NCBI GenBank assembly: GCA_958439205.1
Contig: OY288189.1
Location: forward strand, 2,681,001 to 2,745,000
DNA length: 64,000 nt
Origin: an uncultured Allorhizobium sp.
Lineage (GTDB): Bacteria; Pseudomonadota; Alphaproteobacteria; Rhizobiales; Rhizobiaceae
Direction: 5' to 3'
Below are positions 53,836-60,848 of this stretch, piece by piece (position 1 is the first letter of the stretch; each line of letters begins with the position of its first letter). Made by a program: the position numbers and the translations under genes. The notes below the pieces were generated by a model, which saw only the letters and a list, made by a program, of their open reading frames with translations, ran no database searches and was not told the origin of the DNA.

Positions 53836-54921
53836 ATGCCGTCTTTGAAGCTGCCATTTCTCGCCCTAGCCCTGAGCCTCGGCGCATCGCATCCTGTTGT
53901 CGCTCAAGAGCCGTCGATCGATCTGAAATTGTTCGGCAAACATGAGATTGAGGGCGGCCTCAGCACCTGCCATCTCGCCTTTTGGCAGAGCAACAAGGAT
54001 CCCGAGACGGACAAGTATGCCTATCTGATCTACATGCCCTACGACAAGGACGGCGTGCAGATGCAGGCGGTCGTCGAGATCGGCAAGGAGAAGATCTCGC
54101 TCACCGAGAGTGCACGGGGCGATTTCGATCCGCCGCCGCGGCTCGGCTACCGGCTGTATTCCAGCGCCGACCATGCGACGCATGTGCTGGTCCGGATCGA
54201 AGAGGCGGTCGTCACGGGATCGCTGCAGATGGTCAGCAAGGCGACAGTCACCGTGGTCCGCGAAGATCTTCCGCCTTTCGTTGCGGGTGCCAAGGGCGTC
54301 ATCGGCTGTCCCGGCTCCCCGGCGCCCGAGACGGCTCAAGCGGCGCCGGAGCCTGTCTCTGACGAGGGCGCCGCAGCTGGCGGACCTTCGCCCTATACCG
54401 GTCCGGTCGGGCTGCCGCTAACCCCGCCTGTTATGCTGACCGCTACCAGCGAGGTGCCGGCGGCTGTTCGCAGCGAGATCGCGACCTATGCGCCCGACGA
54501 GTGCAGTGAGCCGGATACGCTTGCCTATCCCGGCCAGCGCTATGCGGTGAATGGCAATTTCATTCTCTGGGAAGTCCCATGTTTCCTCGGCGCCTATCAG
54601 GGCACCAGCATCTTCGCGATTACACAAAATCCGCCCGCCGACTGGGCAACGATGCTCAGCCTGCCCAATCCGCCGGCGCTCGAGGGCGAGAACAATGCGC
54701 AGATGATGAACCCGGAGGTCTTTGCCGAAAAGGGTGTCTTCATCTCGACCTCGCTTGGGCGCGGCCAGGGGGATTGCGGCACCTACCAGGTCTTCCGCCT
54801 GATGGATGCGCCGGGCGAAACCTTCGAGTTCCAGCTGATGGAATATCGCGAGAAGGTCAATTGCGACGGCGTGCAGTCGGAGCCGTCCGAATGGCCGTTG
54901 CAGTTTCAGGCTGGCGAATGA
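53836..54921 (+). CDS. DUF1176-like exported protein
   Basis: The 361-residue protein has a signal peptide (LKLPFLALALSLGASHPVVAQ, cleavage near residue 24) and should be periplasmic. The first half (invasion-associated-protein-like, DLKLFGKHEIEGGLSTCHLAFW) and the second half (FILWEVPCFLGAYQGTSIFA, then CGTYQVFRL) look like two beta-rich domains separated by a Pro/Ala linker. The second half has the DUF1176 pattern. Function unknown. The ATG at 53836 after GGGGGAA is chosen. Confidence 0.78.
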   Translation: MPSLKLPFLALALSLGASHPVVAQEPSIDLKLFGKHEIEGGLSTCHLAFWQSNKDPETDKYAYLIYMPYDKDGVQMQAVVEIGKEKISLTESARGDFDPPPRLGYRLYSSADHATHVLVRIEEAVVTGSLQMVSKATVTVVREDLPPFVAGAKGVIGCPGSPAPETAQAAPEPVSDEGAAAGGPSPYTGPVGLPLTPPVMLTATSEVPAAVRSEIATYAPDECSEPDTLAYPGQRYAVNGNFILWEVPCFLGAYQGTSIFAITQNPPADWATMLSLPNPPALEGENNAQMMNPEVFAEKGVFISTSLGRGQGDCGTYQVFRLMDAPGETFEFQLMEYREKVNCDGVQSEPSEWPLQFQAGE

Positions 54922-55061
54922 GGGCAAGGCTCGGCAGGTCGTGACGACTTTTTGGGTCCTGCGCCTGCGGGGCTGAGCCTTTGCCATCGAAACATCTGAA
55001 TCGGGGGCCATGAGCCGCAGGGCAAGGCTGGTCATTCGGGCCGGCACCGGGGGAATTTGCA

Positions 55062-55682
55062 ATGTCGAGTGTCGAGCAAAATCACGAGAGCCTGGAGCGC
55101 AGGTCGCGGCCGGTGGGCGGATGGCGCAGGATTGCCTTGCGGTCGGGCCTCACCCTTGCCGGGCTTGCGGCGCTCTTCGGTGCCTATGTCGGCATCCTGA
55201 TCCTGTCGGGCAATTTCCATGAAGTGCTTCCCGGCCAGCTCTACCGTTCGGCCCAGCTCTCCGGCGCGCGGCTGGGCGAGGAGATCGACCGTTACGGCAT
55301 CAAGACGGTGATCAACCTGCGCGGCGAGAATGTCGGCAAGGTCTGGTATGACGACGAGGTCGCGGCCACCGCGGCGCATGGCGCGACGCATGTGAATTTC
55401 GGCATCTCGGCGCGCAAGGATCTCACGCCCGAAAAGGCGCAGCAATTGCTGACCCTGCTCAAGACAGCCGAACAGCCGATCCTGGTGCATTGCATGTCGG
55501 GCGCCGACCGCACGGGGCTGGCCTCCGTGATCTTCCTGCAGCAGGTCGCCGGCGTCGACGAGGAGGAGGCCGAATGGCAGCTCTCGCCGATCTACGGCCA
55601 TATCAATCTGCCGTTCCTCGCAGCCTATGCCATGGACGATACCTGGGAGCGGCTTGAGAAGGTGATCGGGCTGGACAGCTGA
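55062..55682 (+). CDS. Membrane-anchored dual-specificity phosphatase-like protein
   Basis: The 206-residue protein has one N-terminal membrane helix (28-50) and a cysteine-phosphatase domain with the P-loop HCMSGADRTG (Cys144, Arg150). The segments LYRSAQLSG and IKTVINLRGE match bacterial tyrosine/dual-specificity phosphatase-like proteins. It should act on the periplasmic or cytoplasmic face, depending on topology. Substrate unknown; phosphoinositide-like or phospholipid targets are possible. GGGGGAATT precedes the ATG. Confidence 0.87.
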   Translation: MSSVEQNHESLERRSRPVGGWRRIALRSGLTLAGLAALFGAYVGILILSGNFHEVLPGQLYRSAQLSGARLGEEIDRYGIKTVINLRGENVGKVWYDDEVAATAAHGATHVNFGISARKDLTPEKAQQLLTLLKTAEQPILVHCMSGADRTGLASVIFLQQVAGVDEEEAEWQLSPIYGHINLPFLAAYAMDDTWERLEKVIGLDS

Positions 55683-55737
55683 GCGGGGCCCGGCCGGCAT
55701 GGTGTCTTTTGCGGGGAAACATGCTAAGGGCGCGGCC

Positions 55738-56805
55738 ATGACGACAGAAACCGATTTCCTCACCCGCGACATACCCGGTCCCAAGCCCTATGGGCGGGCG
55801 GTGTTTGCCGTGGCACCCATGATCGACTGGACGGATCGGCATTGCCGGTTCTTTCATCGGCAACTCTCGGGCCAAGCGCTGCTGTATACCGAGATGGTGG
55901 TGGCCGATGCGATCATCCATGGGCCGCGGGAGAAGCTGCTGTCGTTCAACGGTGAAGAACATCCGTTGGCGCTGCAGCTCGGCGGGGCGGATCCGGGCAA
56001 GCTGGTCGAGGCGGTCAGGATCGCTTCGGACTATGGCTATGACGAGATCAACCTCAATGTCGGCTGTCCGTCGGACCGGGTGCAGTCGGGGACGTTCGGG
56101 GCTTGTCTCATGCAGACGCCCGAGGTGGTCGAGGCTTGCGTTGCTGCGATGAAGAAGGTGGCGACGGTGCCTGTCACCGTCAAGTGCCGGATCGGGGTGG
56201 ATGACCAGGAGCCTGATGATGTGCTTCCGGATTTCCTCGCCCGGATGATCGGGGCGGGGGCGGATGCGCTCTGGATCCATGCCCGCAAGGCCTGGCTGAA
56301 GGGGCTTTCTCCGAAGGAGAACCGGGAGATCCCGCCGCTCGATTACGAACTCGTCTACCGGATGAAGCGGGAGAACCCGGATGTGTTTCTCGGCATCAAT
56401 GGCGGGATCACCGATCTCGACCAGGCGGTGGAGCATCTCTCCGTCATGGATGGCGTCATGCTCGGGCGGGCGAGCTATCACAATGCGACGCTTTTGACCG
56501 AGGTCGACCAGCGGATCTATGGCGAAGCGGCGAAGCCGGTCGACTGGGATCAAGTGCGCGATGTCATGATCGGCTATGCAGAGCGGGTGGTGGCGTCCGG
56601 CGGGCGGCTCAACCATGTCACGCGGCATATGGTCGGGCTGTTCCAGGGCTATGCCGGCGCGCGGCGCTATCGGCAGATCCTGTCGTCGGAGGCGACCAAG
56701 CCGGGTGTTTCGCCTGACCTGATTGCCGAGGCCTTTGCGGCGGTCGACATCTTGGGCGGGCCGAAGACACAAGGCGCTTCGAGCAGCTCTGCCGCTGCGG
56801 AATAG
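55738..56805 (+). CDS. dusA: tRNA-dihydrouridine synthase DusA
   Basis: The 355-residue flavoenzyme reduces uridines in the tRNA D-loop. It is a TIM barrel with AVAPMIDWTDRHCR, ALQLGGADP, NLNVGCPSDRVQSGTFGACLM (with the catalytic Cys) and the FMN-binding region GINGGI...GVMLGRASYHN. The motifs are those of DusA rather than DusB or DusC. An ATG at 55699 is upstream, but the one at 55738 fits. The C-terminus is Ser/Ala rich. Confidence 0.95.
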   Translation: MTTETDFLTRDIPGPKPYGRAVFAVAPMIDWTDRHCRFFHRQLSGQALLYTEMVVADAIIHGPREKLLSFNGEEHPLALQLGGADPGKLVEAVRIASDYGYDEINLNVGCPSDRVQSGTFGACLMQTPEVVEACVAAMKKVATVPVTVKCRIGVDDQEPDDVLPDFLARMIGAGADALWIHARKAWLKGLSPKENREIPPLDYELVYRMKRENPDVFLGINGGITDLDQAVEHLSVMDGVMLGRASYHNATLLTEVDQRIYGEAAKPVDWDQVRDVMIGYAERVVASGGRLNHVTRHMVGLFQGYAGARRYRQILSSEATKPGVSPDLIAEAFAAVDILGGPKTQGASSSSAAAE

Positions 56806-56845
56806 TTTTAGCGCGGCTTTCGGGCGTTTTTCAGGCCCTGAAAGC

Positions 56846-56873
56846 AAAAATGGCGTCCCGGGGGACGCCATTT
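56846..56873 (-). terminator. Intrinsic terminator of the cold-shock gene
   Basis: An eleven-base stem, AAATGGCGTCC with its complement, around a four-base loop, is followed on the minus strand by a T-run (complement of the A-run at 56846-56850). It lies 12 bases after the cspA stop. Confidence 0.85.
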
Positions 56874-56884
56874 GAAATCTGTAC

Positions 56885-57097
56885 TCAGGCAGCCTGGATG
56901 TTGACGGCCTTGGGGCCCTTGCCCATGCGGTCCGGCTCTGTGTCGAAGGTGACCTGCTGGCCGTCCTGCAGGGTCTGCAGACCCGAAGCCTGGAGCGCGG
57001 AAATGTGGACGAATACGTCCTTCGCGCCGCCTTCCGGGGTGATGAAGCCGAAGCCCTTGTCCTGGTTGAAGAATTTAACGGTGCCCTTGGTGGCCAT
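56885..57097 (-). CDS. cspA: Cold-shock protein CspA family
   Basis: The 70-residue protein is a nucleic acid chaperone with a single cold-shock domain: [21 protein letters not shown] with RNP1, then DVFVHIS with RNP2. AAGGAAC lies before the ATG. The same frame stays open far upstream (to 58591), but that part is an artefact of GC-rich sequence, and the ATG at 57097 gives the universal [10 protein letters not shown] start. It is convergent with dusA. Confidence 0.95.
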   Translation of the reverse strand: MATKGTVKFFNQDKGFGFITPEGGAKDVFVHISALQASGLQTLQDGQQVTFDTEPDRMGKGPKAVNIQAA

Positions 57098-57544
57098 GGG
57101 AGAGTTCCTTGTTCCCGAATTTCTTGTCGTCTGCGCCACGGCCGGCGGACCGGAAGCGGCTGGTTGAAGTTCCGCCGAAACGGAACCGTCGAGTGGTCGC
57201 GATAACGGGGAAAGAACGTCTACCGGCGGGAGAAGGCCCCCATGACCGCAGCTGCGGTCCATACAAGTCAGTCCAGTCTCCGGGATCTTTGGTGCCCGAA
57301 CGGAGAAAGAGGTAGGGGCATTTTCGGACCTTGGCAAGTATGAAAAGTCACACTGTGCGGTGCAGCAGCGTGGCAACGGGCTGAAATCCTTGAGTTTTGA
57401 GGGGTGGCGGTCACCCCCGACCGCTCTCATGCCACCCCCTCGGCCCTGCCGGTCAGCGATTTTTCGGTCGGGGACAGAGCGGTGTTCCGTCTTGAAGCAG
57501 CCGCCATCCGGGTTTAGGGGAGGGGTGGCTGGGCGCGGGAGTGG
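57098..57544. other. Intergenic region with the cspA leader
   Basis: About 450 bases with no supported gene. It must contain the cspA promoter and probably a long structured 5' leader, as usual for cold-shock genes, and the promoter for the J-domain gene on the other strand. GC-rich inverted segments are present but no known riboswitch or RNA gene was recognised. Confidence 0.5.
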
Positions 57545-58177
57545 ATGAGTATGGCGAAGACGGGTGCCGCAGTGATCGACCCTTACGAGCTCCTGGGCGT
57601 GGCCCGCGATGCCGACGAGGCCGCCATCAAGGCCGCCTATCGCAAGGTGGCGAAGACCGCCCATCCGGATGCCGGCGGCGATACGGAAGCCTTCGCCAAG
57701 ATCTCCGCCTGCTACGAGTTGCTGAAGGATCCCGTGCGGCGCCGCGTCTTCGACGACACCGGTTACGATCCGCAGCTCGCCGAGCCCACCGATCTCAAGG
57801 GGCTGATGGTGCTGGAGACGCTGATCAACGACATGATCCTCGACGAGCGGGAGCCGGGCTCGTTCGATCCCGTCGCGGGCCTGCGCCGCAAGCTCACCGA
57901 CGACATCCTCAAATGCCGCTTCCACATTCTCGAGCTGGAGCGCCACCGGGCGCGGGTGCGCAAACATCTCGACCGGCTCGGCCGCCGGCCGGAGACCGAC
58001 GTGCTCGGCTCGATGCTCCGGGCCCGGGCGCAATCGATTACCGATGCCATCAAGGCGTCGGAGGTGCAGATCGGCGCGATCGAGCGGGCCTATTCCATGC
58101 TCGAGGGCTATTCCTACGAGATGGAGCCGCTGCCTGTTGAGGTTGAGGCCGAGGATCTGCCGAAGGCGGCGGAGTAG
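57545..58177 (+). CDS. J-domain protein (DnaJ-like co-chaperone)
   Basis: The 210-residue protein has an N-terminal J-domain (about 12-72) with the HPD tripeptide at 40-42 that stimulates DnaK ATPase. The rest is a helical region (about 85-205) without the zinc-finger or C-terminal domains of DnaJ. It therefore is a short class III J-protein with a specialised role. Translation may start at 57545 or at the ATG six bases later. Partner unknown. Confidence 0.87.
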   Translation: MSMAKTGAAVIDPYELLGVARDADEAAIKAAYRKVAKTAHPDAGGDTEAFAKISACYELLKDPVRRRVFDDTGYDPQLAEPTDLKGLMVLETLINDMILDEREPGSFDPVAGLRRKLTDDILKCRFHILELERHRARVRKHLDRLGRRPETDVLGSMLRARAQSITDAIKASEVQIGAIERAYSMLEGYSYEMEPLPVEVEAEDLPKAAE

Positions 58178-58282
58178 GGGCTCCGTTTTTCCCCTCCCAA
58201 ACCCTCGCCACAAGGTGGAGGGCTTAACCTCCCGGCACTGTTTGGGGGCGCTATTGCCTGCGGTATACCCCCCTCTGTCGGC

Positions 58283-58438
58283 TGCGCCGACATCTTCCCC
58301 GCAGGTGGGGAGAGTGGAGGCCGGGGCCTCGTGCTTCGAGGGGCGCCATGGCGCCCACCTCAGCATGAGGGGATGCATGACGGGGCGCATCTTCTGCACA
58401 GCGGGGAGAAGGTGGCGCGAATGCGCCGGATGAGGGGG
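58283..58438. repeat. Degenerate family B repeat
   Basis: The region between the J-domain gene and the family C element has CTTCCCCGCAGGTGGGGAGA near its left end and GCGGGGAGAAGGTGGCG...GGATGAGGGGG at its right end (58401-58438). These are the hairpin and tail of family B in diverged form, separated by extra sequence. It leaves no room for a gene in 58178-58439. Confidence 0.6.
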
Positions 58439-58439
58439 C

Positions 58440-58578
58440 CACCCTCCCCTTGAGGGGGAGGGTCGGACCGCAGGTCCGGGGTGGGGTGACCACCTGTCCG
58501 GGTGTCCGTTGTCGCCCGGCGTGGGGTCACCCCCACCCGCCGCTTTGCGGCGACCTCCCCCCTCAAGGGGGAGGTGGG
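58440..58578. repeat. Composite palindromic repeat, family C, copy 2
   Basis: This 139-base element has the same terminal blocks as copy 1 at 33496-33627: ACCCTCCCCTTGAGG at the left and CGCCGC-TTTGC-GGCG plus CCTCCC...GGGAGGTGGG at the right. Only the central 40 or so bases differ. It overlaps nothing coding and ends ten bases before the stop of the next gene. Confidence 0.85.
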
Positions 58579-58587
58579 TGGGCGCCC

Positions 58588-59094
58588 TCATGCGGCGGTG
58601 CCCGGGCTGGCGACGTTGGGCTTTTCCGGTTTGCTGTGGTGCCAGGCGAGGCGGTAGAGGGCGGTGGTGTGCGGGTCGGGGTCGGTGGCCTGCCAGTTAG
58701 CTAGGGCTGTCCGTTCGCTCTGCGGATGCGGGCCGGGGCGGGTGTGGATGCGGTGGAGCATCGCCAGCGCCAGGCGAAGCTGGGCGGCAGCCTTGGTGTC
58801 TTCGGGCCATTGGCGGGGCTCGGTGCTGGGGCCGACATGCGGCTCTACCTCGCCAAGCATGGTCTGAAGCAACGGGTGCGCCTCCGGTTTGGCCTTGGCC
58901 GCGCAGGGCGGCAGGCCTGCGCCCGAGGCCAGCGGCCGATCCGCGCGCTGCGCCTCCCCGCTGCAATGCCGGTTGCGCCGGCATTGGCGCCGCCGGCAGG
59001 TGAGGGGGACTGCGTGTTCGTCGAGCACGTCGCGCAGCAGGCGCAGGTCCAGCGGTTCGGGCTTGGGGTCGTCGGCGGTTTTTGGTTCTGGCAT
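58588..59094 (-). CDS. Conserved-looking hypothetical protein with Cys/Arg-rich motif
   Basis: The 168-residue protein has a strong ribosome site, AAGGAG, before its ATG. An N-terminal helix ([19 protein letters not shown]) is followed by [12 protein letters not shown], which looks like a small metal- or nucleic-acid-binding motif, then a helical middle ([16 protein letters not shown]) and a charged tail. I believe similar small proteins occur in rhizobia, but I cannot name a family. The family C repeat ends just beyond its stop. Confidence 0.62.
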   Translation of the reverse strand: MPEPKTADDPKPEPLDLRLLRDVLDEHAVPLTCRRRQCRRNRHCSGEAQRADRPLASGAGLPPCAAKAKPEAHPLLQTMLGEVEPHVGPSTEPRQWPEDTKAAAQLRLALAMLHRIHTRPGPHPQSERTALANWQATDPDPHTTALYRLAWHHSKPEKPNVASPGTAA

Positions 59095-59166
59095 GTTGGA
59101 CTCCTTGTGGTGAGGTGTTTCGGGAATTAGCGAAATAGGGAAATTCGGGAGGCGCTGGGCGCGACG

Positions 59167-59269
59167 CCCTCATTCTGAGGTGCCCGCGTGAAGCGCGGGC
59201 CTCGAAGCATCCTGCGCTGGTGGCCTCGCCCTTCGAGGCCCGACGAGGTCGGGCACCTCAGGATGAGGG
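59167..59269. repeat. Inverted repeat, family D
   Basis: CCCTCATTCTGAGGTGCCC (59167-59185) and its complement at 59251-59269 pair at 18 of 19 positions. The interior has further partial pairing (GCGTGAAGCGC and CTTCGAGG). Repeats with CCTCATCCTGAGGTGCC are widespread in rhizobial genomes; this is the only copy in the window. Confidence 0.75.
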
Positions 59270-59333
59270 GCAATCATTTGGCCAAGCTTCGCCGCCGGTC
59301 GGGATTGCTCCCTCCGGGTGGGGTCATGCTTGC

Positions 59334-59352
59334 CCTCGGGTTAAACCCGAGG
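59334..59352. repeat. Short perfect palindrome, family A-like
   Basis: CCTCGGGTT and AACCCGAGG pair perfectly around a single base. It shares the CCTCGGG...CCGAGGAT core with family A. Confidence 0.55.
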
Positions 59353-59464
59353 ATCGGACGAGGCGCCAGAAGCAACCTGTCTAAGTAGTTTATGTGGCTC
59401 CTTCCGGCGCCCCGTTCGGCGTCTATTCCCGCTGCATGCGTCTCTCTGGCAAGGCGGCGACGGT

Positions 59465-59500
59465 CTTCGGTCCTCGGGTCAGGCCCGAGGATGACCGAAG
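59465..59500. repeat. Palindromic repeat, family A
   Basis: Nested arms CTTCGGT / ACCGAAG and CCTCGGG / CCCGAGG around a five-base loop, with two unpaired bases on one side. It carries the family A core CCTCGGG...CCCGAGGATGA. Confidence 0.65.
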
Positions 59501-60088
59501 ATTGACCGGGCGCGGGTCCGGCTGCGGCGTCACACAGGGTGACGCGTCAGCCTGGCCGGTGGCCCGGGAGGTTCCCGCCGGATGGTGCACCAATCCGACC
59601 GGGACCCTCGCCCGGGGGATGATCGTCTGGCCATTGGCGGCCCGGCGCCCATCCCCGCCGTTTGTTTCGCCCCGCTGTCTGGATGTTCGCGACAGCGCTG
59701 GCGCCTTGTCTGTGTGCCTCTGAGGCACGTCCTTCCGATCAGGGGTTTCAGGCATCCGGCATCCGACCGTCCGCCATCACTTCCACCCCTTCGTCCGGAG
59801 GGAGACCGTTGCAGCGGGCCGGGGATTTGTGCCTGCGACAGCACGCGCCCCCGGCGCCGGCCCCGCCTCGCCTGACATCGCATCGTCAGGTGTATCCGAG
59901 GGCGGGACGGGGATGAGTCTACGAGGGTGGAAATGGTGGGGGATGAAAAAACATGTCGGGGTTTGATTTTGTTGGGGAATCGCGTCGGCGCGTCCCCATC
60001 CAAAGATAATCTGAACGGGTAGAATGACAGCCTTGACGCACAACCTGTCGATGTAGCAAAGTGTCTTCAGCGCAATAGGACGGGATCA

Positions 60089-60847
60089 ATGACTAGACGA
60101 ATAAACTTGCGGCAGGGCGACATTCTTGTAAGTACCGATTATTCAAAAACCAACTGGAAGTACGCTTTTGTATTGACCGCAGACTGCGACTTGTGGAATC
60201 AGAAATTCGGAAACTATCTGACGGTCATACCTATAGTTGACGCCAATTTTTATATCGAGAACATATATTGTTCAGATCAGATTCAGTCGGAAATAGATCG
60301 TATTTGTTCTCGTTTTTGTCAGCTTAACGGTCATTCGATCGATGTTGATTTCTTTTACGAGCATGTATTTACCACCGATGTGGAGAAGCTCATCTCGCGT
60401 TACCCCGGAGTTGGTAGCCTGTCAGAGCTCCCTTACCTTCAGGACTATCGTGACGGCAAGATCAATGCCATCGATGCTCTGAAGGGTGTGTGTTCTGTCA
60501 GAAATGGGAATTTCGACAAGCGCCTTCGTCAAGCGCTTACAACGATGAGACTCGAGCACTTCTTCCTAAACGAGTTGCCTTCAGTGCCCGGGCTCGGATT
60601 TGTGGCTTTACTGCGCATGCCAACGATATTTGACGTGCGCAAAGTTACTTTGGCGGTAACCGATATGAATCATTCGCTTGTCGGTGAATTCGCATATCGA
60701 GGCGGATCTCTTTCCGACGGACTACGCTTCGCTGTTGCGCAAGCATTTGCAAATGTATTCTCCAGGATTGGATTGGAGACTTCGTTCGAGCAAGATCGCG
60801 AAAACATAATATCGATTATCGTTGAATCCCTTCAATCGGAGCGTTGA
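60089..60847 (+). CDS. Unknown protein with QGD / TADCDL signature, first gene of AT-rich island
   Basis: The 252-residue protein is soluble and belongs to no family I can name. The N-terminus reads RQGDIL (8-13) then VLTADCDLWN (28-37) and YLTVIPIV, a layout of strand, Cys-Asp motif and strand that I have a sense of having seen in poorly characterised proteins near phage-defence or restriction genes. The rest is mixed helix and strand with several scattered cysteines. Codon use and base composition are AT-rich, unlike the flanking genes. Its stop is one base before the helicase ATG, so the two are one operon. AGGACGGGA precedes the ATG. Confidence 0.8.
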   Translation: MTRRINLRQGDILVSTDYSKTNWKYAFVLTADCDLWNQKFGNYLTVIPIVDANFYIENIYCSDQIQSEIDRICSRFCQLNGHSIDVDFFYEHVFTTDVEKLISRYPGVGSLSELPYLQDYRDGKINAIDALKGVCSVRNGNFDKRLRQALTTMRLEHFFLNELPSVPGLGFVALLRMPTIFDVRKVTLAVTDMNHSLVGEFAYRGGSLSDGLRFAVAQAFANVFSRIGLETSFEQDRENIISIIVESLQSER

Positions 60848-60848
60848 G

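Larger units (their letters stand above)
59095..60088. other. Gene-poor, repeat-rich region upstream of the AT-rich island
   Basis: About one kilobase without a supported gene. The left half carries a family D inverted repeat and two family A palindromes. Open frames of up to about 157 codons exist on both strands but overlap one another, have no good ribosome sites and resemble no family. Composition drops from GC-rich to AT-richer near 59930, ahead of the island. CTTGAC at 60032-60037 is a possible -35 element, with no convincing -10. Confidence 0.55.

Noticed and set aside
57098..58591. Long minus-strand extension of the cspA frame
   Set aside because: Runs through the J-domain gene and repeats; the cold-shock protein starts at 57097 with a ribosome site.
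59394..60003. Overlapping open frames of 100-157 codons on both strands
   Set aside because: No ribosome sites, no family resemblance and mutual overlap; treated as non-coding.
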